Shown piece by piece: positions 1 to 5,159 of a stretch of 6,936 nt of DNA; position 1 is the stretch's first letter, and the number at the start of each line of letters is the position of its first letter. Source of the stretch: an uncultured Alphaproteobacteria bacterium (lineage in GTDB: Bacteria; Pseudomonadota; Alphaproteobacteria; RF32; CAG-239); contig CALXTG010000161.1 of the NCBI GenBank assembly GCA_944391355.1, forward strand, positions 1-6,936, given 5' to 3'. The notes beneath the pieces are model-generated. The model had not been told where the DNA came from. It was given only the letters and a program-made list of their open reading frames with translations, and did not search any database. The translations under genes and the position numbers were made by a program.

Positions 1-82
1 CTTCGGCTTGACCGGAGAATCCAGGTTAAATAAGTAGCTATATTGTTGACCTGGATGCTCGGATCAAGTCCGAGCATGACAA
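1..82. repeat. Palindromic cloverleaf repeat, copy A (left end cut off)
   Basis: This is a dispersed palindromic repeat element, cut by the window edge. The first arm pairs 1-6 with 12-17 around a CTTGA loop, with one G-T pair. A central stem pairs 20-29 with 46-55, also with one wobble. The second arm pairs 55-63 with 69-77 (9 bp, perfect) around a TCAAG loop. It ends in ATGACAA (76-82), which in copy B (2367-2450) matches an inverted TTGTCAT at the other end. It lies 52 bp past the flagellin stop codon. It has no T-tract, so it is not an obvious intrinsic terminator. Similar 'GTCATTCC...GGAATCCAG...CTGGAT...ATGAC' repeats are scattered through many alphaproteobacterial genomes. Whether it is mobile is unknown; no transposase is seen. 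Confidence 0.8.
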
Positions 83-134
83 GTAAGGGTGGCAGGATAT
101 TAGAAGCAGGAAAACTACTGCGCCGCAATCCTGA

Positions 135-2345
135 CTAAAATAACTTCAATACTGCTTGCGAGGCCTTAGAGGCGAGGGAAAGGGAATTAACGGCCAGCTG
201 CTGGGAGGTTTGCAAGGCCAGCATGTTAGCGGATTCCTGATTCATGTCGGCAAGGGTTAATTTATCGGCGCCTTCTTCCAGAACATTTATCAGGTTTTCG
301 GTAAAATCCTGTCTGGTGGTAACAATCGAATAGTAATTGCCGAATTCCGAGGCCAAAGAACGCAGGGTATTAACGGCATTTTCCAGCTCATTGAGAGCGT
401 TTTCAATGGCAGAGACTTCACCCCATTGCGATTGGCTGATACCGATGCTGAGACTGTCGGCGGCGGTTCCTTGAACTTTAATCATTGAAGAGCGGTCTTC
501 GTTGAAATTGATTTTCAAACTCTGGTCTTTTAACAGGTTGGTGCCTTTATAGGCGGCGTCATTGATCAAGCTGTCATATTGGTTGATTATTTGCGTAAAA
601 CTACAATACAGTTTTTTGCTGTCGGTTTTTGTATCGGGATTAAATGTTTCGGGTGGGTAGACAGGAGTTGTCATGAAGTCGCGGATTTCGTCAATATTTA
701 TCGGTGCCGATGCACCGGTTTTGCTGAAACCGGCCGGCGGTATATTTCCTGCATTCGGAGAAACCGGCGTTGTAATGTCATTGTCGGCGCTGAATTTTCC
801 TGCTTCGGTTATAATGACGGCGCCGGCAACAGCAGTGATGAGTTGTTTACCGTCAAATGCATAGCTGTCGGCACCTTTCAGACTGAGCTGTGCCCGAGCG
901 GATTTAAGATTTATGGCGGTTTCCAAATAGAGAATATTTGTTAAATGTTCACGCTGCAGATTAACTTCAGCGCTGTCTACAATGTCAAGGCTGCCACCGG
1001 CGAATCCGGCGGCAGCGTTACCAAGAGTATGAATATTCAGCTCGCTTTGTCCGCGGGCGGTGACTTTGCCATTGATTATGCCTTCCCCGTTTTCGCCTTC
1101 GGTTTGAATATTTAGTTTGGCAGCATTTTCCAGCAGAATTTCGATACCCTTGGCGCCTTCGCCGTTAAAGCCGGTTGTCAGGATATTGACGGTACTGTCG
1201 CCAAGGGCTTTAAGATAACCTCCGTCAATTCCGTAACCGTTTTCTCCTTCGGTTGTAATATTAAGTCGTCCCCGATCCTGAAGGATAATGCCGCCGCTAT
1301 TGTTATAGACGGCCGGAGCAGCATGAGAGGAAAAGTTGACCACGGCATTGTCGGAAATTGTTGTTGCTGCTTCGTAGTTGTATAAGGCGCGGTAAGATGT
1401 GTTGCCGGCATTGACAATGCTGCGTCCGCAGATATCAAGCCGGGAATTATCGTAAGCTGAAACCAGCCCGTGAGAATTAGTTCCGCTGATCTGAATATTA
1501 AGTAATGCATCTTCAATTTTAATATGGGAGCCGTAATAGGCGGCGATACCGCGCGAGCTGTGACCGTTGGTGCTGATATTAATTTGACCGCGAATAACGG
1601 CGCTTGAGGAGTCGCTGAAATGAATTCCGGCCAGCCAGAGGCGTTCTGCGGCCGGCATGGCGGAGACATCGGTATTTATGGTGACATTTTGTATGGTGAC
1701 GCCAGATACGCCGAAGCCGCTGACAGCTCCGCTGTTAGCGTTAATTCCTGAGGCCGAACCGCTGTTTCCGGTAAAGTTGATGCTCAAATCAGAAATCAGG
1801 GTGTTATTGGCGGTGATAATTCCCGAACCGCATTGGCCGTCAAAATTAAAATTGACAGCAGTTTCTGCCGCTGTTTTATCCAGATACCGTGCTCCGACCA
1901 GAGATTGGCCTTCTTTAAGGTAAAGCGAGGTGTTGTCACTGAGAGTGATTGTTTTTTCGATGACAACCAATCCTTTTTGACCGGAGTCAACCGCTGCCAG
2001 CAGTTCAGCTTCATTCGATACCCGAGCCACAATCGGTTGAGCGGTTTCGAGTGCCTGATTGGCAACGGCCTTAGCCTGCTCAAGGAATTTAGTACCGGAG
2101 CCAATCGCTTCGCTGGCCGCTTTAATCGTCTGAATACCCTGCGACATAGCGTCCAACAAGGCGGTTAAATCAGCCGCGCGGTTGTTTAAGGAAGAAGCGG
2201 TATAATAAGCGGAAGGATTATCGATTGCCGAAGAAACTTTAAGGCCGGTTGCCAGGCGTTTTTGCACAATATCCTGCTGTCCCGCAATGTTCTGCAGGCT
2301 TAACAGGTTGCTGCGCATTGACGCTGTTAACGAAATCCCCGACAT
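135..2345 (-). CDS. Flagellin with a large beta-helix domain inserted in the N-terminal D1 region
   Basis: Structural subunit of the flagellar filament, exported by the flagellar type III system; 736 residues with no Sec signal peptide. Residues 1-100 (SLTASMRSNLLSLQ, LATGLKVSSAIDNPSAYY, AKAVANQAL) are flagellin D0 and the first part of D1. Residues 579-736 (QIINQYDSLINDAAYKGTNLL, RQDFTENLINVLEEGADKLT, ending AVLKLF) are the rest of N-terminal D1 plus C-terminal D1 and D0. Joined directly, these give roughly 260 residues, the usual size of short alphaproteobacterial flagellins. Residues about 101-578 are an insertion rich in Gly, Asn, Ser, Ile and Val, with the alternating pattern of a right-handed parallel beta-helix. 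Residues 311-460 are six units of exactly 25 residues. The insertion carries no HExxH motif, so it is not a flagellinolysin. Three cysteines (172, 306, 581) are unusual for a flagellin. The ATG start is supported by GGGA 8 bases upstream. Its role beyond filament formation (adhesion, glycan binding, antigenic display) is unknown. Confidence 0.93.
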   Translation of the reverse strand: MSGISLTASMRSNLLSLQNIAGQQDIVQKRLATGLKVSSAIDNPSAYYTASSLNNRAADLTALLDAMSQGIQTIKAASEAIGSGTKFLEQAKAVANQALETAQPIVARVSNEAELLAAVDSGQKGLVVIEKTITLSDNTSLYLKEGQSLVGARYLDKTAAETAVNFNFDGQCGSGIITANNTLISDLSINFTGNSGSASGINANSGAVSGFGVSGVTIQNVTINTDVSAMPAAERLWLAGIHFSDSSSAVIRGQINISTNGHSSRGIAAYYGSHIKIEDALLNIQISGTNSHGLVSAYDNSRLDICGRSIVNAGNTSYRALYNYEAATTISDNAVVNFSSHAAPAVYNNSGGIILQDRGRLNITTEGENGYGIDGGYLKALGDSTVNILTTGFNGEGAKGIEILLENAAKLNIQTEGENGEGIINGKVTARGQSELNIHTLGNAAAGFAGGSLDIVDSAEVNLQREHLTNILYLETAINLKSARAQLSLKGADSYAFDGKQLITAVAGAVIITEAGKFSADNDITTPVSPNAGNIPPAGFSKTGASAPINIDEIRDFMTTPVYPPETFNPDTKTDSKKLYCSFTQIINQYDSLINDAAYKGTNLLKDQSLKINFNEDRSSMIKVQGTAADSLSIGISQSQWGEVSAIENALNELENAVNTLRSLASEFGNYYSIVTTRQDFTENLINVLEEGADKLTLADMNQESANMLALQTSQQLAVNSLSLASKASQAVLKLF
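612..2045 (-). other. Region coding for the beta-helix insertion in flagellin
   Basis: This covers residues about 101-578 of the flagellin. It opens with a segment like the N-terminal caps of beta-helix proteins (VSNEAELLAAVDSGQKGLVV, then ITLSDNTSLYLKEGQSLVGA, residues about 109-152). Short strand-turn rungs follow (ISDLSINF, VTIQNVTIN, INISTNG). Regular 25-residue units then run to about residue 460. A less regular stretch to about 525 leads into a Pro/Thr/Gly-rich linker (TTPVSPNAGNIPPAG, 525-539) that returns to the flagellin core. The fold assignment rests on sequence pattern only. I see no catalytic motif that would identify it as a pectate lyase or other polysaccharide-cleaving enzyme. 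Confidence 0.7.
966..1415 (-). repeat. Six 25-residue (75-bp) units within the flagellin insertion
   Basis: The motif hydrophobic-Asn-hydrophobic starts at residues 311, 336, 361, 386, 411, 436 and 461, exactly 25 residues apart. The best-conserved units read like LNITTEGENGYG (361), VNILTTGFNGEG (386) and LNIQTEGENGEG (411), each followed by a short hydrophobic strand and a turn ending in a small polar residue. Less regular relatives start at 255 and 282, with spacings of 27 and 29 residues. A fixed repeat length fits stacked coils of a solenoid, one unit being about one turn. Confidence 0.75.
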
Positions 2346-2353
2346 TCTCTCGG

Positions 2354-2357
2354 TCCC
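2354..2357 (-). promoter_or_regulatory. Probable ribosome binding site of the flagellin gene
   Basis: On the minus strand GGGA lies 8 bases before the ATG at 2345. The sequence between ends in GAGAG, which touches the start codon and is too close to serve well. The site lies between the palindromic repeat and the start codon, so folding of the repeat in the mRNA could affect access to it. Confidence 0.45.
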
Positions 2358-2366
2358 ATGTGTTTC

Positions 2367-2450
2367 TTGTCATTCCAGCGAAAGCTGGAATCCAGGAGAA
2401 TAAATAAGCTGATTTATTGACTGGATGCCAAATCAAGTTTGGCATGACAA
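2367..2450. repeat. Palindromic cloverleaf repeat, copy B, in the flagellin leader
   Basis: Complete 84-bp element bounded by TTGTCAT (2367-2373) and its reverse complement ATGACAA (2444-2450). Inside, arm 1 pairs 2372-2379 with 2384-2391 (8 bp, perfect, GAAA loop). A central stem pairs 2390-2395 with 2421-2426, and within it 2399-2405 pairs with 2412-2418. Arm 2 pairs 2425-2432 with 2438-2445 (8 bp, perfect, TCAAG loop). It has the same orientation and plan as copy A at 1-82, but the arm sequences differ while pairing is kept. Read on the minus strand it encodes WIPAFAGMT, a familiar signature of this repeat type. It lies only 21 bp upstream of the flagellin start codon. Confidence 0.88.
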
Positions 2451-2474
2451 ATGCTAAAATTTCTCAATACTTTT

Positions 2475-2503
2475 ATCTTACCATATTCTCTCATTCTAAT
2501 CAA
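2475..2503 (-). promoter_or_regulatory. Candidate housekeeping promoter of the flagellin gene
   Basis: On the minus strand the -35 box is TTGATT (2498-2503) and the -10 box is TAAGAT (2475-2480), with 17 bases between. TGG directly before the -10 box gives an extended -10. Transcription would start near 2468, giving a leader of about 120 bases that contains the whole palindromic repeat. I found no convincing sigma-28 or sigma-54 promoter in the gap, although many flagellin genes use one. Confidence 0.45.
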
Positions 2504-2582
2504 TATTTGTTAATAAAGATTTAGCAGAACCTTATTTTCTGTCTAAACCGATTGAACGGATCATTTATATTTGGCAAAAAAC

Positions 2583-2610
2583 TTGACAAAATATATAGAG
2601 GCGTTAAATT
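2583..2610 (+). promoter_or_regulatory. Candidate thyA promoter
   Basis: A perfect -35 box TTGACA (2583-2588), preceded by C as is common in alphaproteobacteria, is followed after 16 bases by TAAATT (2605-2610), which matches 4 of 6 bases of the -10 consensus. The start point would be near 2617, giving a leader of about 35 bases. Confidence 0.5.
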
Positions 2611-2625
2611 CTAAACCATATTTTG

Positions 2626-2641
2626 ATTATTAATTAATAAT
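2626..2641. promoter_or_regulatory. Perfect 16-bp AT-only palindrome before thyA
   Basis: ATTATTAATTAATAAT is its own reverse complement over all 16 bases. It lies just after the predicted thyA transcription start and ends 11 bases before the ATG, where a Shine-Dalgarno sequence would be expected. It could be an operator, but an AT-rich leader yields such palindromes by chance more often than a mixed sequence would. Confidence 0.35.
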
Positions 2642-2652
2642 TCTTTTGTATT

Positions 2653-3471
2653 ATGAAACAATACCTTGATTTGCTTAGAGACATCATGGAAAACGGTGTC
2701 GATAAGACGGACAGAACCGGAACCGGTACCCGCTCGGTTTTCGGTCGCCAATGCCGTTATGATTTATCGGAAGGGTTTCCGCTGGTGACAACCAAAAAGG
2801 TTTTCCTTAAGGGAATTATTTATGAACTTTTATGGTTTATAAAAGGAGACACAAATATCCGTTATCTGCAGGAACATAAGGTTCATATCTGGGATGAATG
2901 GGCCGATGAAAAAGGCGATTTGGGGCCGGTCTACGGTGCGCAGTGGCGTAACTGGAACGGCGGTTCTTTTTTTGATTCCTGGGGAACGCCGATTAAAGGA
3001 ATCGACCAGCTGGCTGAAGTTGTCGAGCGTATAAAGAAATTTCCCAATGACCGGCGTTTGATCGTTACGGCGTGGAATCCGTCGGAAATCGGGAAAATGG
3101 CTTTACCGCCCTGTCATATGATGTTCCAGTTTTATGTCGCGAACAATAAATTATCCTGTATGCTTTATCAGCGCAGCTGCGATTGTTTTTTGGGCGTGCC
3201 GTTTAACATTGCTTCTTATGCATTGCTGACAATGATGATTGCTCAAGTTTGCGGTTATCAATATGGCGAATTTATTCATACGCTTGGCGATACGCATATT
3301 TACAGCAATCATTTCGAGCAGGTGAAACTGCAGTTGACGCGAGAACCCCGGCCGCTTCCGAAAATGCTTCTTAATCCGGAAATTTGCCGGATTGACGATT
3401 TTGATTACGGCGATTTTGAATTGACAGGCTATGATCCTTATCCGGCGATTAAAGGAGAGGTTTCGGTCTGA
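2653..3471 (+). CDS. thyA: Thymidylate synthase
   Basis: Converts dUMP and methylene-tetrahydrofolate to dTMP and dihydrofolate in the cytoplasm, the last step of de novo dTMP synthesis. At 272 residues it is close to the 264 of E. coli ThyA and aligns along its full length. Visible key residues are Arg21 in DRTGTGT (dUMP phosphate), Glu58 in IIYELLWF, Arg134-Arg135 in NDRRLIV, the catalytic Cys154 in LPPCHMMFQFYV, Asp177 and Asn185 in QRSCDCFLGVPFNIASYALL, and His215/Tyr217 in GDTHIYSNH. An extra 8 residues near 105-116 account for the numbering offset from E. coli. The ATG gives an N-terminus (MKQYLDLL) matching the family, yet no Shine-Dalgarno sequence is visible before it. It is transcribed alone, divergent from the flagellin, and ends directly in a terminator. 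No dihydrofolate reductase gene follows. Confidence 0.98.
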   Translation: MKQYLDLLRDIMENGVDKTDRTGTGTRSVFGRQCRYDLSEGFPLVTTKKVFLKGIIYELLWFIKGDTNIRYLQEHKVHIWDEWADEKGDLGPVYGAQWRNWNGGSFFDSWGTPIKGIDQLAEVVERIKKFPNDRRLIVTAWNPSEIGKMALPPCHMMFQFYVANNKLSCMLYQRSCDCFLGVPFNIASYALLTMMIAQVCGYQYGEFIHTLGDTHIYSNHFEQVKLQLTREPRPLPKMLLNPEICRIDDFDYGDFELTGYDPYPAIKGEVSV

Positions 3472-3502
3472 AAAATCCCTGCTTTTAAGCAGGGATTTTT
3501 TT
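3471..3502. terminator. Bidirectional intrinsic terminator between thyA and the ankyrin gene
   Basis: A 12-bp perfect stem pairs 3471-3482 with 3489-3500 around TTTTAA. The CCCTGC/GCAGGG core is flanked by an A-tract and a T-tract, so both strands end in a run of U after the hairpin. It begins on the last base of the thyA stop codon and lies 1 bp from the stop of the convergent gene, serving both. Confidence 0.92.
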
Positions 3503-3503
3503 G

Positions 3504-4184
3504 TTAACCGGCACCGGCGCCGGCGAGATGTCGGATTGCGGCAGAATCATGCCGCGTCCGGTTCAGTTCGGCGAGTTCTTTGGCGTTTAGGCCAAGAAAA
3601 CGTTTTTGCGGGTCAGCACCTTTTTCCAGCAGAAGCTTGATAACGGCGCTGCGATTGTCGGAAGATGTTTCTTCGGAGGCACTGACGGCCATGAGCAGCG
3701 GGGTTATGCCGGTTTTGTGGGTATAATTGACGTCGGCGCCGTGTTCTATCAGCAAACTGACAAGTTCGGGACTGCCGCGGTTGGCAATTGATTGCAACAA
3801 CAGCCTATTCAAAAGCTGCGGCGATGCTTTTGCCAGTAATTTGTCAAGAAGCGCCAGATTGTTCTGCCGGATTGCCGTTATAATAATAACCGGCCGGCCG
3901 CGCGAATCGGTTATAAACGCATCGGCGCCGTTTTTTAAAAGTATTTCGACAACCGGGAGGGGCGCTTTCTTGCTGACGGCGTACATCAGCAGGGTTGACT
4001 GCGGCCGGTCTGCCAGCAGCGGCTGATTCAGATCTTTTCTCTGCGGCAGAATTTGCTGCAGACTGGCCGTGTCGCCGCGTTTAACGGCATTTAGCAGCCT
4101 GTCGCCGGGCAGCTGCGCAGCGCTTTGGGCTTCAAAGCTTTGCAGACATAAGAGCAAGGTTAGAATTTTTAAAAATTTTGGCAT
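3504..4184 (-). CDS. Exported ankyrin-repeat protein
   Basis: 226 residues. Residues 1-22 are a Sec signal peptide: basic start (MPKFLK), hydrophobic core (ILTLLLCL) and a probable cleavage site at QSA-AQ. The Cys at 13 is not in a proper lipobox, so a soluble periplasmic protein is likelier than a lipoprotein. The rest is built of ankyrin repeats at about 27-58, 62-93 (TLLMYAV..VVEILLKNGADAF), 95-122, 125-156 (LVSLLIEHGADVN) and 158-195 (GITPLLMAV..VIKLLLEKGADPQ), with a partial one to 220. The second-last repeat has an insertion (SASEETSSDN). Ankyrin repeats bind other proteins; the partner is unknown. I start it at 4184 and not at an in-frame ATG at 4328, because only the shorter form begins with the signal peptide. 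Its leader is A/G-rich (AAGAAAAAGAAAAATC) without a clear Shine-Dalgarno sequence. Confidence 0.87.
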   Translation of the reverse strand: MPKFLKILTLLLCLQSFEAQSAAQLPGDRLLNAVKRGDTASLQQILPQRKDLNQPLLADRPQSTLLMYAVSKKAPLPVVEILLKNGADAFITDSRGRPVIIITAIRQNNLALLDKLLAKASPQLLNRLLLQSIANRGSPELVSLLIEHGADVNYTHKTGITPLLMAVSASEETSSDNRSAVIKLLLEKGADPQKRFLGLNAKELAELNRTRHDSAAIRHLAGAGAG

Positions 4185-4370
4185 GATTTTTCTTTTTCTT
4201 GTCTGTCTAAGTTTTTGTTTTACAATATAAAGATAAATTCCTAAGAAACTGTTAAATAAAAAATCGACAAAAAAGTTATTTTTACCTCTAGATTTAAAGC
4301 TTTTTTTGTGGTATGGTAAGGGCCTCAAACGAGAACAGCGTCCGAAAATAATTTTGATGGGAAAAAGTAA

Positions 4371-4877
4371 ATGATTAAAAAAACTGCTTCAAAGCTTGCT
4401 TTTAATTCCGGTGAATATGTTGTTTATCCCGCTCACGGCGTGGGTAAAATCGCCGATATTGCCAAACAGAAAATTGCCGGCAGCGAACTGGAATTAATTG
4501 TGGTTAATTTTGATAAAGATAAAATGACTTTGCGTATTCCGATGGCTAAAGCCGAAACGACCGGTCTGAGAAAGATCTCGGAAGCCAATACGATGAATGA
4601 CGCTTTGAATGTTCTCAAAGGGAAAGCCCGGGTTAAAAAAGTTATGTGGTCGCGCCGCGCGCAGGAATATGAAAATAAAATCAACTCCGGAAATCCGGTT
4701 GCGATTGCCGAGGTTATCCGCGATCTTTATCGCCGTGAAAATCTGGCCGAGCAGTCCTACAGTGAACGTCAGATCTATGAACAGGCGCTTGACCGTCTGG
4801 CCAATGAGGTCGCTGTCTGCGATAATATCAGTTCAGCGGATGCGACAAAAAAATTATTGGATATCTTATCTAAATAA
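4371..4877 (+). CDS. CdnL/CarD-family RNA polymerase-binding transcription regulator
   Basis: 168-residue cytoplasmic regulator. The CdnL/CarD family binds the RNA polymerase beta subunit through its N-terminal domain and stabilises open promoter complexes, mainly at rRNA and housekeeping promoters. Residues about 9-65 form the polymerase-interacting domain shared with Mfd (FNSGEYVVYPAHGVGKI, then the strand-rich ELIVVNF and MTLRIPM). Residues about 75-168 form the helical domain (VKKVMWSRRAQEYENKI, IAEVIRDLYRRE, SERQIYEQALDRLANEVA). Trp93 matches the conserved tryptophan that acts at the upstream edge of the transcription bubble. Length and layout fit the short alphaproteobacterial CdnL proteins. 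The purine-rich GGGAAAAAG lies just before the ATG. The gene is divergent from the ankyrin gene; the 186-bp gap is AT-rich with no promoter I can place with confidence. Confidence 0.94.
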   Translation: MIKKTASKLAFNSGEYVVYPAHGVGKIADIAKQKIAGSELELIVVNFDKDKMTLRIPMAKAETTGLRKISEANTMNDALNVLKGKARVKKVMWSRRAQEYENKINSGNPVAIAEVIRDLYRRENLAEQSYSERQIYEQALDRLANEVAVCDNISSADATKKLLDILSK

Positions 4878-4883
4878 AGTTTG

Positions 4884-4889
4884 TATAAT
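4884..4889 (+). promoter_or_regulatory. Perfect TATAAT -10 box just after cdnL
   Basis: TATAAT begins 6 bases past the cdnL stop codon. I see no good -35 box at 16-18 bases and no extended -10 TGn. If active, it would start a transcript near 4896 that runs into the terminator at 5005-5028, about 130 bases with no credible reading frame. Confidence 0.3.
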
Positions 4890-4895
4890 GGTTGT

Positions 4896-5028
4896 CTGAT
4901 ACAGAATCAGCGGATAGCCGGATCGGTCGCGTGCTAAAATGTACGCTTGTTCCGGCTTTCTTGATTCTTATTATACGCCTTATTCTCCAAACTTTCTTAA
5001 AAAGGACTCCGAAGGGAGTCTTTTTTTT
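4896..5028 (+). ncRNA. Possible small RNA or structured cdnL 3' leader-out region
   Basis: Gene-free stretch with several hairpins ending in a strong terminator. CTGAT (4896-4900) pairs with ATCAG (4906-4910). AGCCGGA (4916-4922) pairs with TCCGGCT (4951-4957). Within that loop, GCGTGC (4929-4934) pairs with GTACGC (4941-4946), including one G-U pair, around TAAAAT. With the TATAAT at 4884 this fits either an independent small RNA or a folded 3' untranslated region of cdnL. I do not recognise it as a tRNA, 6S, SRP or tmRNA. Confidence 0.25.
5005..5028 (+). terminator. Intrinsic terminator downstream of cdnL
   Basis: GACTCC (5005-5010) pairs with GGAGTC (5015-5020) around GAAG, followed directly by eight T. 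A run of A before the stem can extend pairing into the T-tract. It is 128 bases from the cdnL stop codon, so it ends either the cdnL mRNA or a separate short transcript. Confidence 0.9.
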
Positions 5029-5060
5029 CTTGTAAAGTTTAAAAATCATGCCGTCGTTTT

Positions 5061-5084
5061 ATTGGGTATAAGTTTGGGTATAAC
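5061..5084. repeat. Tandem 12-bp direct repeat upstream of apaG
   Basis: Two adjacent 12-bp units share the identical core TTGGGTATAA at 5062-5071 and 5074-5083. A 12-bp spacing places both copies roughly on the same face of the helix. The pair lies 76 bp before the apaG start codon, in its presumed promoter region. It could be a regulator binding site; no protein can be assigned. Confidence 0.55.
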
Positions 5085-5148
5085 TCAGACTCAGGTTGCG
5101 AATCAGAGAATCTTTTTCTATTGCTTAATTATTCGTTAACTCTTTTTT

Positions 5149-5153
5149 AAGGA
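5149..5153 (+). promoter_or_regulatory. Shine-Dalgarno sequence that fixes the apaG start
   Basis: AAGGA abuts an ATG at 5154, which is too close for initiation, but is 6 bases from a second in-frame ATG at 5160. The second ATG is therefore the likelier start. Confidence 0.7.
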
Positions 5154-5159
5154 ATGGTT

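Noticed and set aside
612..2045. Flagellinolysin-type protease domain in the flagellin
   Set aside because: No HExxH zinc motif is present in the insertion; the sequence has solenoid periodicity instead.
579..2168. Several 60-160 codon frames on both strands within the flagellin gene
   Set aside because: They are overlapping shadows of the long flagellin frame and have no family resemblance or ribosome sites.
2239..2445. Minus-strand 68-codon reading frame containing WIPAFAGMT
   Set aside because: It is the palindromic repeat read through into the flagellin start in another frame. The PAFAGMT string is a signature of the repeat, not of a protein.
4185..4328. 48-residue N-terminal extension of the ankyrin protein
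   Set aside because: The segment is low-complexity Phe/Lys-rich and covers most of the promoter gap; the internal ATG gives a proper signal peptide.
4916..4957. 7-bp stem AGCCGGA/UCCGGCU looks like a tRNA acceptor stem
   Set aside because: Only 28 bases lie between the arms, with no D, anticodon or T arm, so it is not a tRNA or a clear remnant of one.
4939..5139. Plus-strand 66-codon reading frame
   Set aside because: It runs straight through a strong intrinsic terminator (5005-5028), has no ribosome binding site, and its sequence resembles no protein.
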